A stretch of DNA of 64,000 nt, taken from positions 26,220,354 to 26,284,353 of the forward strand of contig NC_045132.1 in the NCBI RefSeq assembly GCF_007655135.1. Direction: 5' to 3'. The translations under genes and the position numbers were made by a program. The notes beneath the pieces were generated by a model. The model ran no database searches. It had not been told where the DNA came from and was given only the letters and a program-made list of their open reading frames with translations. Shown here in pieces: positions 51,871 to 62,461 of this stretch (positions are counted from its first letter, which is position 1; the number at the start of each line of letters is the position of its first letter). The DNA comes from Punica granatum (Eukaryota; Streptophyta; Magnoliopsida; Myrtales; Lythraceae).

Positions 51871-52052
51871 GCTATTTTTTTTCGGTATGAACCATTGTAT
51901 CTTGAAACTCAAATTGGCCCTGACTAATTCAGTCGAGCCAGGTTGGCCCACTAAAAGGTAAAACTCTCTCAACGTGAATTTTATGCATTCACAAGGATTT
52001 GAACCCGAGAACTTGCTTAAGCGGAATAAGCGTCGAACCATTTAAATCAATT
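51871..52052 (-). mobile_element. tRNA-derived SINE
   Basis: On the minus strand it reads from a degenerate A box (TTTAAATGGTTCGACGC), through a B box (GGGTTCAAATCC, complement of 51995-52006) and the body TGAATTAGTCAGGGCC. It ends in ATACCGAAAAAAAA (poly-T on the plus strand at 51875-51882). Closely similar to the copy at 60290-60470. Confidence 0.7.
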
Positions 52053-52287
52053 TAAATGTTTTTTTATTTTATTATAATAGACTCATAATACTTCTTTGTA
52101 ACCGAAAAGGAAAGAAGAGAGGAATTTGGCTAGTTGTAAACAGTTTAGGCCTTTTTTTTATAATTATTGAGGTCCATTTGAAAGGTAATAATTATGTGTT
52201 AACTTCTATTTTTAGGTAATGCCTTTTTGTTTTTAGGTAATGCCGTGGCTGCTGACCATTAAGTTTTTTTTTTTTTTGCCCCCGCCG

Positions 52288-52325
<38 letters not shown>

Positions 52326-53220
52326 TGAGCAAATAGTTTTGAAAATGTCCATGGATTACTAGATCTACCTAGGATTCTCTCATTTCAATGCATTATTAAA
52401 ATCTAAACATATCTAACCGAGGTCTAAAACCTAAGCTATATCTAGAAGGGGAAAAAACACGCAGAGCTTTAGCTGAAGAAGATTTTGAGCAAATTAAACG
52501 ACTAAAGTAAAGAGAATTTTTGTTCACCAAAAAATTAAGAAATTTTTTTTCATAAAGAAAGGACATACATTCAGAATATCTGTAGAAAAATATTGCGCAA
52601 CAATTTTTAGAGTGTTTGCCCTAGAATAGATCATGGTGCTATCAAACAAATAGTTTGACATTCTTATATCGACTAAGGCATTTTTTTTCGCTCGGTATCA
52701 ACCAAGACAAATTTACTATTTACAGATCTATGATATATGATAAAACCTTCTCACGTGTAATTTTTTTTCCCTAGATCCTTCTCATGTGTAATTATTCATG
52801 CATCATAACATATGAAGCGTGCAAACTTGGAAAAAAAAAGTACGTAAAAGATGGAGAAAAATTGGAATGAGAAGCTTCATACCTTATAGTCCTTTTCGAA
52901 AAATGAAGTTACGTGATTCCCTTTCTATTTCCGACAAAGTAAAGAATATGTGATTATTAATTTTATTATGTGACTTACAGTTGCAAGGCTTAAGTGTTTT
53001 ATTCTTTTCCATTTCAAAGAATTTTATTCACGAAAGTACATAGACAACAACACTCACACAACATTAGACAAATGGAATAATTTATTTAACACAGAGATCA
53101 GATTTGTCCTCGCTTCATTGGCCTTACTGCATATTCATGCATGCATGCATGGTATAATTAATATAAATGAAAGTGTATTTACTACTTCAGGAGAGATTGA
53201 GTTCGGGGAGATCATTTTGA
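52053..53220. other. AT-rich spacer with a 34-base poly-C run
   Basis: A poly-T tract and then CCCGCCG lead into an uninterrupted run of 34 C at 52288-52321. This is rare in plant DNA and prone to assembly error. CATGCATGCATGCATGG (RY-type repeat) is at about 53138-53154. No gene. Confidence 0.5.
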
Positions 53221-54891
53221 TCATCTCTTGCACACGACTCCATGACCGTCCTCTCCGCCCACGCAGCTCAAATTAGCGTACTCGAAGCTGCCAGTTGAGT
53301 TCCTGAGGTGGCCCAACTGCCCAATGAACCGGGAGGCAGCACAGTCGGTTGTGAACAGGCCAGACGAAGCGAACTCCCTCTCGCCGCCCAGAACCGGCAT
53401 CGAGATCCCCATCTTGGCCCTGCTCACATAGTTCCTAGCGTAGGTCTGTCCCAGGACACCGGTGACATCACCGTTCAGCGAGTAGAACTTGAAGCTGAGG
53501 TCGAGGTGAGCAAAGCAGTCTTCCTGGGTTATGCCGTAGTTGTGGATCAGGGAGTCCTTCTCGGTGATTGGTACCACCGTAGCCTTGATCTTGAAGTTGC
53601 TCTTTGCCTCGATATCAACGGAATTCATGTCTCGGGTCCGCGTGACGGTGATGCCCGGAGCTGATGGGGACTGCCAGGAAGCGCCCTCGTAGTTAGGCAG
53701 AGAAATCTGCTCTCCATCAACAGCCACGGCGAGGCGATCAACGGCATCGTCCCACGTGACTGTCTTCTCAGCACCTGAAAATAAATAAAGTTCATATAAT
53801 CCAAGAGAGTTCCATTTTTTTAATGGAGTTCAGTACGTTTGAGCATAGAATATATTCGAAGCGACGAGATCACTTACCTATGAATAACTTGTGTTTATCG
53901 AAAAGAATCCCAAGAGCCTGGACCCATGTGAAGTCTCTCTTCATGTTGTAATTCTTTTTTCCGATGAAGTGACCGTTGATGTGGAGATTTGAATCGGAGA
54001 CTAAGCAAAAATTGCGATCTTTCTTGCCATGGAAATAGAAAGTGATACCATCACCACCGATGAATCGAGGGTCTTGACACACCGTACCTACTCGGTCACA
54101 ATCTGTTTCATACATATATTGGCAGATATGCACATATACTTCATCATTACAATCCGCATATAACATTAAGTAGAAAAACACAAAAGTTGAAAAAAAAATG
54201 CACAAATAAATCTTCTTTTTTTGTCTCATTTTTGTATATGTATACATTAGTTCATTAGAATTAAACTGTATTAATCTAATTAATTACCGCAAATGGCTTT
54301 GCAGGTGACACAGTCGACCCCACATGTTTTAGGGCAAGCGCTGGGGCAAGTGTGCTCTAAGCCGTAGCATTGAGGGTATGCTTTGCTCCTGCATCTCACC
54401 CTACTTGCACCAGAGGCTTCCGACTGATCAGGTGGTGGGGGGGGAGTGGTGGCATTGCCCGAAGAAGGCGGGGGAGGTGGTGAAGTTGTTTGTGCTGGTG
54501 GCGGAGGTGGCATAAAGCTTGCTGGAGGGGGAGGAGGAGGGTATTTCCAGCTATCCACTGGTGGAGGGGGGCTCCTCTTACGTGGCGGCGGTGGCGGGCT
54601 CCTCTTACGAGGTGGAGGAGGGGACCTAAGGCGCTTTGGCGGAGGTGGTGGGGATGGAGGTGGAGGTGGTGGAGATGGGACTGGGAAACAAACAGGTTGG
54701 CACCGGGCACAGTCGACCGCACAGGTTCGGAGACACGTGTTGGGGCAGTAGAAGGTCTGTTTGTAACAAGCCGGGAAGTTCCTATCTTTGCACCTGACTT
54801 TCTTGGCCTTGGGTGGTCCTCCTTCGGCCACCACAATGGGCATCAAAAGAACGACCAAGAACATACTTAGGCGCCCCGCAACTGATGCCAT
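53221..54891 (-). CDS. Secreted Cys-rich, proline-rich (extensin-like) protein with Root-cap domain
   Basis: Three exons (54891-54288, 54102-53878, 53774-53221), GT-AG, give 460 residues. A signal peptide (about 1-25, LSMFLVVLLMPIVVA) is followed by a Cys module, VRCKDRNFPACYKQTFYC..., and then about 90 residues of PPPP blocks with SPPPP and RKRSPPPP units as in cell-wall glycoproteins. A second, related Cys module follows (VRCRSKAYPQCYGLEHTC...). The Root-cap family domain then starts at QDPRFIGGDGITFYFHGKKD and runs through exon 3 (WDDAVDRLAVAVDGE, SFKFYSLNGDVTGVLGQTYA). It probably resides in the wall or apoplast; molecular function of the Root-cap domain is unknown. The ATG at 54891 is used because the in-frame codon at 54903 is TTG. 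The two Cys modules appear to be an internal duplication. Confidence 0.9.
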
Positions 54892-55144
54892 GGCTGTCTG
54901 CAACTTCTAGTTCTAGCAATAAATGTATAAAATTTCGAAAGTGGTAATGATGAAAATTCTATCTCTTGGCTCTATATATACACATGGCGATCATAGTATA
55001 CATATACATAAATGAAAAAGGTTCAGTCCATGTGATGATGGATTTCTAAGCTACTTAGCCTAAAATTTAGAGGCGTGTACTCACTTTGCTCTCTTTCCAA
55101 GTGAAGTAACTCAAAATCAAGACTCCCCTTTCTCCCTCCATAGC
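54892..55144. promoter_or_regulatory. Promoter region of the Root-cap-domain gene
   Basis: On the minus strand a TATA-like tract (GTATATATAGAG, complement of about 54972-54983) lies some 80-90 bases upstream of the ATG. This gives a short leader. Inferred from position. Confidence 0.4.
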
Positions 55145-55326
55145 TTTTTTTTTTCGTGTGCATATATCATAATATTCGAAAACCCAACGAACTCCTGCTA
55201 ATTCAGTTAGAGTATAGTCCATTCACTAAGGGGCAAAGACTCACAATTAAGTATTTTCTCTATTTATAAGATTTGAACATAAAATCTTAATTGAGGAGAA
55301 CAAGCATCAAAACTACTTGAACCAAC
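55145..55326 (-). mobile_element. tRNA-derived SINE, diverged copy
   Basis: A poly-T start, GCTAATTCAGTTAGAG, ATTTGAACATAAAATC (B-box side), and AACTACTTGAACCAACC (A-box side) follow the same order as the copies at 51871 and 60290. Confidence 0.55.
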
Positions 55327-55531
55327 CTTATTGATCCCTCTATGCAATTTTACCACAAATCTCTTATGATATTACATGATTAACCAATATGTTGAGTACA
55401 TCTTAAGACCTCACTTAAAAAAATTTTAATTATTTTAACTGGCGGTGCCTAAGCAATATTACATTCTGAGTTTAATTATAGCATGTTCTGATAATACTTG
55501 AGGTGAAGAATAATACTATTATATATCTTTG

Positions 55532-55800
55532 GTCGTTATATATGTTTTGGAAAGAAAAGGCCAACGGCCATCCCCAAGGGGCCAAGTCAATGGTCGACCT
55601 GCAAAAATCTTAACTCAAAAGTAAGTGTGGATTCATTTGCAGCATCTACACGCTGGTAACTGGTCATTAATGTCGTTATATCTGTTTCTGGAATGAAAGT
55701 CAACGGCCTTCGCCAAGTCAATGGTCAACCTGCAAAAATCTTACTCAAAGTAATCGTGGATTTGCAGCATGCATCTACACGCCTGTTAACTGGTCATTAG
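55532..55800. repeat. Tandem duplication of about 140 bp
   Basis: GTCGTTATATnTGTTT...TGGTCATTA occurs at 55532-55670 and again at 55672-55800. Shared blocks include CAACGGCC, CCAAGTCAATGGTC, ACCTGCAAAAATCTTA and GCATCTACACGC. The second copy is shortened. Confidence 0.8.
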
Positions 55801-55889
55801 CTGTCAAGTAGTCTGATCAAATATAAGGCACGCGGTTTTTGGATTGTGGTAAGTAATTAATTGGAAAAGAAATATTATATACTCCAAAA

Positions 55890-56018
55890 CAGACGACATC
55901 GCAGTGCTCGTCCTCCTGACCCTGCCAGCATAGTTCTACGCCTGTAGTCTGCTCGAGGACGCCGCTAACCGCTGCGTTTGTCAGCTTATAATAGAACTTG
56001 AAGCTGCAGAGGTAATGT
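55890..56018 (-). pseudogene. Fragment of a Root-cap-domain gene
   Basis: On the minus strand this reads LCSFKFYYKLTNAAVSGVLEQTTGVEL, which aligns with LSFKFYSLNGDVTGVLGQTYARNY of the gene at 53221-54891. Flanks are unrelated AT-rich DNA. It is too short and isolated to be functional; probably a remnant of a second gene copy. Confidence 0.65.
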
Positions 56019-58120
56019 TCTAAAAAACTCGAGTTTTAGTAAATAACTAATCAAGTAGCTCTTATATCATAAAGATAATCCAAAATATGATATATTCTCT
56101 CTTAAGAGTGTCCAGCTAGAATCAAGGATCTTTCACTTTTCTTTTTCTTTTTTTTGGGTGAAGGATCCTCTCCCTATTTAAATAATGTTAGACAATTCAC
56201 CCAAAAAAAGAAAGAGAGAAAATAATGTTAAAAGACATTACAAGTAGAAGGAAAGACGTAAACATGCATGGAATGGAAGGAGTTGAATATAATATATTTT
56301 CTTCCTTCTATAAGTAATAAATTGTTAGAGAATAAATAATCCATTGACCTTATAAAAATGTCAAAAAGTAATTAACGAGGCAATTATGTGATGTCATAAA
56401 TTTCCTTCTCTGGTTAGATGTGAATTTTCCCATCATATGCAAGATTTTTTCTTTTTTCTTTTTATAAGAAAGGTCATATGTTTAGTACAATGAAATGAAA
56501 TTCTAAATATCTAATTAAGCGTAACAAATAGTCTCACATGAGTATTGAACTTAGGATCTATTGATCACCAGGTAAAAGTATGCGCCACTACGCTTCACCC
56601 TCTTTGATGTGCAAGATTTCTTAGAGGAATCAAGCTAGGTTGGCTTCCTTATGAGATTATGAATGTTGGAAAGTTTATATAATAACACTTCTCACTAAAA
56701 GAAATTCCTTCATTTCCGGAGGAAAATATTGCTACAGAAAAATTGCCCTTGAAATTTTTTTCTGAAGGATTTTCAGGGAAAAGATCCCTGAAGCTGCCAG
56801 CTCATATGATTTCATCTGTTCTATTATGTGGGGTGCATTTCACACACATACGTATATATATATATATATGCTATTACAAACGAGAAGGAAAATGTGTCCG
56901 ACTTTTTGTTTACGATAGTGCCATGTCTGATAATTTTTAGAAATTTAAAATATTTTTCGGTTACAAAAAATTTAGGATGTTTATATTAGAGAAAAATTAA
57001 GAATGAATATGTCAATTCAAACTCTTTTAACCACCCACCCACTGCCACACAATTCTTTCCCTGCACTCCACTTCTCCCAATTTCTCTCAAACTCTTCATT
57101 TTATTTTTATTTTTTAAACTCAATTTTTACATGTGTTTTATAATTCATAAATTCTCAAATATATTTTTTCCAAAAATTCTCAATATGATTAGTAGAACGA
57201 TTTAGTAGCATTTTCTCGGGCGAATCACATAGTTAAAGGACACTATTAATAATTAAAAGTTTGTAAGAACAGCACGTTAACACGCATTCTTGTTTTCATA
57301 GGGTTAACACGCAGAAGGACACGTGTCCTTTAATTTTTTTTATTCTAACCCTCTCTTATTTTCTTTTCTGAGTTTACCCACAACTTTTGATTATTTTTCA
57401 GTTTAACCTCTTCTTTTGATTTCATCTAACGTCTTTCGCAAAATTCAAAGATATATAACGTGTCTAAACTATCTATTTATATATCTTTAAATAATCTCTT
57501 CTTTTGATTTCTTCTTGCCTTTTTTTCAATTGATCCTTTTCTTCAGTATTTTAAATCCGAGCCGAATAAAGTAATTAGCTAATCCAATTAACCCATTACG
57601 CCAAATTACAATCGTTATGGTTAACTAATCTGGTCGTTATGCTTAGACCAATGTTTTTAGAAAAATAGTTTTTCCAAACTTTCATCTAGAAAAATTAGAA
57701 AAAATTACGTATGAAAATATGCTAGACAAACAAATTAGGATATTGCAATGTGTTTTTCCCCAAATATTTAATGGTTTCAAATATTTGAATTTATATAATA
57801 AGATAACGTAAGATAATAAATGATAATTATTTTATAATGAGTTTATTCTTCACGGATTCATGAATGCTCCAAATTCATTTTTTAATACATTATAATTATT
57901 TAAAGGGTTAGTCACATCAAAAATCATAAACTTACAGTGTTTTTCCAAATTTAGCATCAACTCTCAAATTTTCCAAATCTAGCAGCATGTTACCCACGTT
58001 AGACCAAACATATTATCCGTCTTTAATTCCATCATGGTTCTTGACGTGGCAACTAATGGCTGCCAACATGACCTAAAGCTACAATAAAACAACACAAGTG
58101 GCCTTCTTCATCCAGCCAAA
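56019..58120. other. AT-rich gene-free stretch with repeat fragments
   Basis: No gene. A tRNA-like head on the minus strand near 56540-56612 has an A-box-like AAGCGTAGTGGCG and a B-box-like AGTTCAATACT and may be another SINE type. A (TA)n run lies near 56851-56869. Confidence 0.35.
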
Positions 58121-58169
58121 TTTTCAAAAAAGACCCATATTTTTTTAAAAATTTTAACCCAAAATATTT

Positions 58170-58560
58170 TGGAAAAACTAGGGATAGGGAAAGTGGACCA
58201 GGGCCAGACCCGACTGAGGGCTCCCCGCCAACCCTTGACCCCTGAGGTAAGTTGGCCTGAGTCCGACCACCTCACCGAAGGGGTCGAGGGAGCCCCCAAC
58301 GTGACCTCAGGCGAAGAGGGAGTAGGGGAGCCCCCATCCTGGTCAAGGCCCCCCCTCCCTTCTTCCCCTATTTTTCTATCAAGAAAACAAGGGAAGAAGG
58401 GAAGAGGAACCCGACCCAGCTTGGGGCTCCCCCGCCGACCCTCAACCCCTAAAGCAAGGTGAAAACTAGGGAAGAGAGGGGGGGCTCGACCAGGCTTGGG
58501 CCTCCACCACCGTTCCTCGACCCCTAAAGCGAGGTGGCCTAAGTCTAGCCACCGCCGTTC
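58170..58560. repeat. GC-rich island, probable repeat-derived segment
   Basis: An abrupt GC-rich block in AT-rich surroundings. It has recurring units such as CCCGACC(C/T)nnCTTGGGGCTCCC, CTCAACCCCTAAAGC / CTCGACCCCTAAAGCG and GAGGTGGCCTAAGTC. It has open frames but no recognised domain, and codon-like regularity is absent. Confidence 0.5.
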
Positions 58561-60189
58561 CTCAATATATGTGCATTGCTAGTAAAACTCTCGGAATTAC
58601 TAGCAATGCACATTCTCACTAAGGTGGGAATCCACATTTCCACACCCCCTCCATGGTAATCTATATTACCACTCAAGTGGGAATGTGAGAATGATAAGAC
58701 AGTCCAAACCAAACACGGGAATCATGTGGGCCCAAGAAATTTAAATCAATTTTTCTGGGAATTCACATAGGTTCCCACATACCAAACACCACATAAGAAT
58801 TTTCGCTATTCACAATACTCGAATTCGGGATTTTATTTGAGGGAAACAAGCACAAAATCATTTGAACCAACCCCTTATTGGTTGAGATCGGTACTCACTA
58901 CGGCCGGTCAATATTTACCCTTATGAGTGCGTCATATACTGAAGCTACTTATTCTGTTCAAAAAGTTAAACAAGATGCAAAATTTCATAGTTTAGATAGA
59001 AACTAAAAACATCATCCTAATTATTTAATATATACTACATAATACAATATTTATCCAAAAAAGAAGAAGAAGAATACAGTCCCCCGACTTTAAATTTTGT
59101 GAAATTCATACTGAAAATCCTATAATGAACATAGATACAACCTGGTAAGGTACACTTTGCTTATATACATGCATGTGCTTAATTGCCAAGCAAAAAGAAA
59201 AAAGAAATCCAAATAAATTGTTTAACCATTTGTTTACTGAAATAGGACTATCTCTAGAATTAAAAATGTAAAGGGCGGCAATGTGATCATCTTTTTCCTC
59301 CACCACTCCACTGCATCTGCACGCATGCATATTAATATTGAATCATACCTCTCAAAATGATTCTCCCCCGACGTTGGAGTTGCAAATTCTTCGCCCATAA
59401 ATTCGCAGAACATTGCAATCTCTGCCATTGCTCTTATTTGGCTTAAATTTCAACGTAAGTTCCGGCATAATTAGCGACAATACTAAATAATAATGGAAGT
59501 CGAAATTGCGAGGAGACAGTTGCACTATACATATATGGGCTTAGATTTATGATGCAAGACTGTCCACAGGCCGAAATATCATTGAATTGCACATATTTTT
59601 AACTCTCTCTCTAATGTGAATTGATCTAAACTCTTTAATTCTGTGAAAACTTTTCAATGGCTTTTAACTTAGAGGTACGAAAGGAGCTAATCGGTAGCGC
59701 ACTTATCCGAGGTTCCGGATACATTTTACCCTCTCAAATACATATCATAACCCTTGAGTGATAGTGTAACATTCATCAATGGTGTTATTTCCTCCGGATT
59801 TGATGAGAAAATTTATGAGATAAATTACAAACTCGATTATTATAATGAAAATTTGATTAATGAAAGGAAAAAAGTGTATATATACACATTTAAATTGATA
59901 TTCAAATTTATGATTTCTTAATTTGGTATGACTTTGCATGTTCAATCATAAGCATTTTGCATATAAATATTCGTATAACACTTCAACCAAAAGTAGATGT
60001 ATCACATTACATATTACACAAAATTAATATACAACTTCTCTTTACCTTTCTGGAAAAAAAAAACTTTTCTCTTTACATTACTGGAAAAAAAAAATTTCTC
60101 TTCGCATTTAAACCAATTTTTGTATATATGATTTAAACAGAAAAATGGATTTTGGCAAGGCATGTGAACTAGGCTTGATTTAGGATTTT
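58561..60189. other. Gene-free stretch
   Basis: GTGCATTGCTAGTAA and TTACTAGCAATGCAC (58570-58612) form a small perfect inverted repeat. A partial SINE-like end (TACTCGAATTC ... ATCATTTGAACCAACC) is at about 58817-58873. A 64-codon minus-strand frame at 59234-59428 has no recognised domain. Confidence 0.4.
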
Positions 60190-61885
60190 TATACTATACA
60201 CCGCATGTGCAAACTATTTTTCCACAAGCGGCTCCTAGAATTGTGACAAGTGTCTTCCTTTAACTTTAACTCTAACACCGTTAGTTTTTATTTTTTTTCG
60301 GCGTGAACCTAGGTATCCGAAAGCTCAATTGGATCCCCAACTAATTCAGTCAAACCTGGTCGACTCACTAAGAGATAAAGCTTTTTCAGCGTGAATTTTA
60401 TGTATTCACCAGGACTCGAACTTAAGACTTCACTTAAGTGGAATAAATGTCGAACCACTTGAACCAATCCACGTTACCTTTTATTTTAAATCATATTTTT
60501 GTAATCAAAAGTTTTAGAAATTACTGGAAATATGACATTCATTTCCTGATATAGTTTCAACTAATTTGGAAATTATCCATTTCAATTTACACTAGTCACA
60601 AAATCTTTCCTTAACTGTTTTCTTTTTTCTCGGCTGGACTAACTTTTTTTTTTTTAATATCACTATACATTTCTTAGTGATTGAATTACAACTTCATCAC
60701 CTTATTGTTTCAAGTAGTAAAAATGTTATGCTCCCTGGTCAATTAGAAGAAATGATATAGGCTTTGAGTATGTAAAACAAACTCTAGTTTACATACTGTT
60801 AGTATCAATTACATGACATTATATTTAGTTTTGTTCTAACAAGAATTAATAAATCATGTATTTAACGTTATCAATCTTGAACATTGTTTTGAACTTTTAG
60901 CTCCGTATAGTTCTTAGCACTAACTTGTCGGTCTTATTTATCAATAAGAAAAAACACACAATCATATGTAAAGGAGGCAAAATTTTATGGAAAAATTTAT
61001 TATTGCTTAATTATAACTGTATAAAAGGACCATTGAGGATTACGAGATGATCAAAGACAAGTATATATTATGAAATTCACTCAAGCCCGTAAGGTCTGAC
61101 CAATTTTTAACTCGTTGCAATGATTTACACTTGGTTTGGAAGTGTTATCGTTGAAATATTGTTGTCCAAATATATGTACTGAAGTATGCTGAAAATAAAT
61201 GTTAATTTTAGAATAAGTAAAAATGTTTGGAATGTAACACTTGAAAACTGCTGAAAGTAAAAAAATGCAATTATTAATACTTGAAACATATAAGTAAATT
61301 TTATAAGCATCTATTAACTTGAGAAAAATCACGTTTGCAACAAAAATTTCAACCCAAACCATGATTTAAAAACTCTCATCAAACACCAAATTTACTTAAG
61401 ATTATAAGAAAAAAGTGATTATAAAATCTCCCACTGCACTCTCAAATAAACTCTTAACATCAGTATGATTCAACTACTTAAAAAAGAATTAATCAGAAGT
61501 TACATTCTATACACTTCAATAAACTAAAATGAAATACTCAAAACAAACACAAAATTATTCCCGTTACACTCGTTGAAACCCTTCATAAGATTTTCGTGTC
61601 ATTACCATTTCTCAAATAGTGAGTAGAATTTTATGGGATGTATAGATGATATGAACTATAAATTCTCAATAAGTGGAAATTATTTTAGGATATCAATGAC
61701 ATATAAATGGTAATAATTTATAATATTAATTAAAAAGATACCATTTTTTTGGTAAGAAAAAGATGCCATTTAAGTTTTAAATAAAAGATAATGGTGTTAG
61801 AGTTAAAGTTAAACGAGGACACTTATCACAATTCTCACAATTCTAGAAGCCACTTATGGAAAAATAGGTTGCATAGACCGGCGGG
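60190..61885. mobile_element. 1.7 kb element bounded by long inverted repeats (DNA transposon remnant or fold-back element)
   Basis: The left arm (about 60195-60285, resuming at about 60475-60590 after a nested SINE) is the reverse complement of the right arm (about 61640-61885). Shared blocks include CTATTTTTCCACAAGCGGCT / CTATTTTTCCATAAGTGGCT, CTAGAATTGTGA, AAGTGTC, TTTAACTTTAACTCTAACACC, CTTTTATTT and ATATGnCATTnATnTCCT. The interior is AT-rich with no transposase or other recognisable domain. Target-site duplications were not identified. Confidence 0.65.
60290..60470 (-). mobile_element. tRNA-derived SINE nested in the left inverted arm
   Basis: On the minus strand it has an A box in GGATTGGTTCAAGTGGTTCG, a B-box-like TTCGAGTCCT, a body with CTGAATTAGTTGGGG and the end GCCGAAAAAAAAT. 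It interrupts an arm that is continuous in the partner at 61790-61815: ACACCGTTA precedes it and CGTTACCTTTTAT follows it. CGTTA is thus the likely target duplication core. Confidence 0.75.
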
Positions 61886-62461
61886 TTTTTTTGGTCGAGG
61901 CAATCATTTCTGAACAATAAAAAAGAAAAACAAAGGTAGTTCACCCAAAAAAAAAAAAAGGTATTCCAAGCTGGGCAGTCAACATCTTCATCGTACATAA
62001 GACTCAATAATTTCCTTTTTTTCTTTCTATTTCTTTGTATTATTGCTGGACAACAAGAGAGACGTTGCAAAATGGTTGGTCTATGAAATATATATGTAAT
62101 TAATAATTTGGCAAAGAAATAAGAATGGTTCCGAATCAGATCCAACTAATTCCTACATGGGTCCAGTCTCTCCCGTAGGCCTCTTGAGCATTATGTAATA
62201 TGAGTAGTTGGATCTCCAATTTATCGACGTTAACTAGTCAGGAAATGGATACCCGTGCTTCGTGTAAAGATTCATAGCAGTTAAGGATTTTGGTTGGATT
62301 TCCGATTGATTCTGGCTTGACTTGAATCTGATGATTAGGTTATATCCCAACCCCAAGATCAGAAGCAGGTGGCTCCAATTGGGCTTAGTCTGTCAGGGGT
62401 GAATTCCATGGAAGGAATTGGTTTTCCCGGGAAAATTGTTTCCGGTAATCGGTTATCATTT
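61886..62461. other. Gene-free stretch downstream of the DUF247 relic
   Basis: No gene. A poly-A run is near 61948-61960. The right end should hold the 3' flank of the DUF247 pseudogene. Confidence 0.4.

Noticed and set aside
54446..54870. Gly/Trp-rich plus-strand frames
   Set aside because: They are the complement of the proline-codon repeats of the Root-cap gene.
59234..59428. Minus-strand 64-codon frame starting MAEIAMFCEFMGEE
   Set aside because: It has an ATG and looks somewhat protein-like, but I recognise no family and no continuing exon, so it is not supported.
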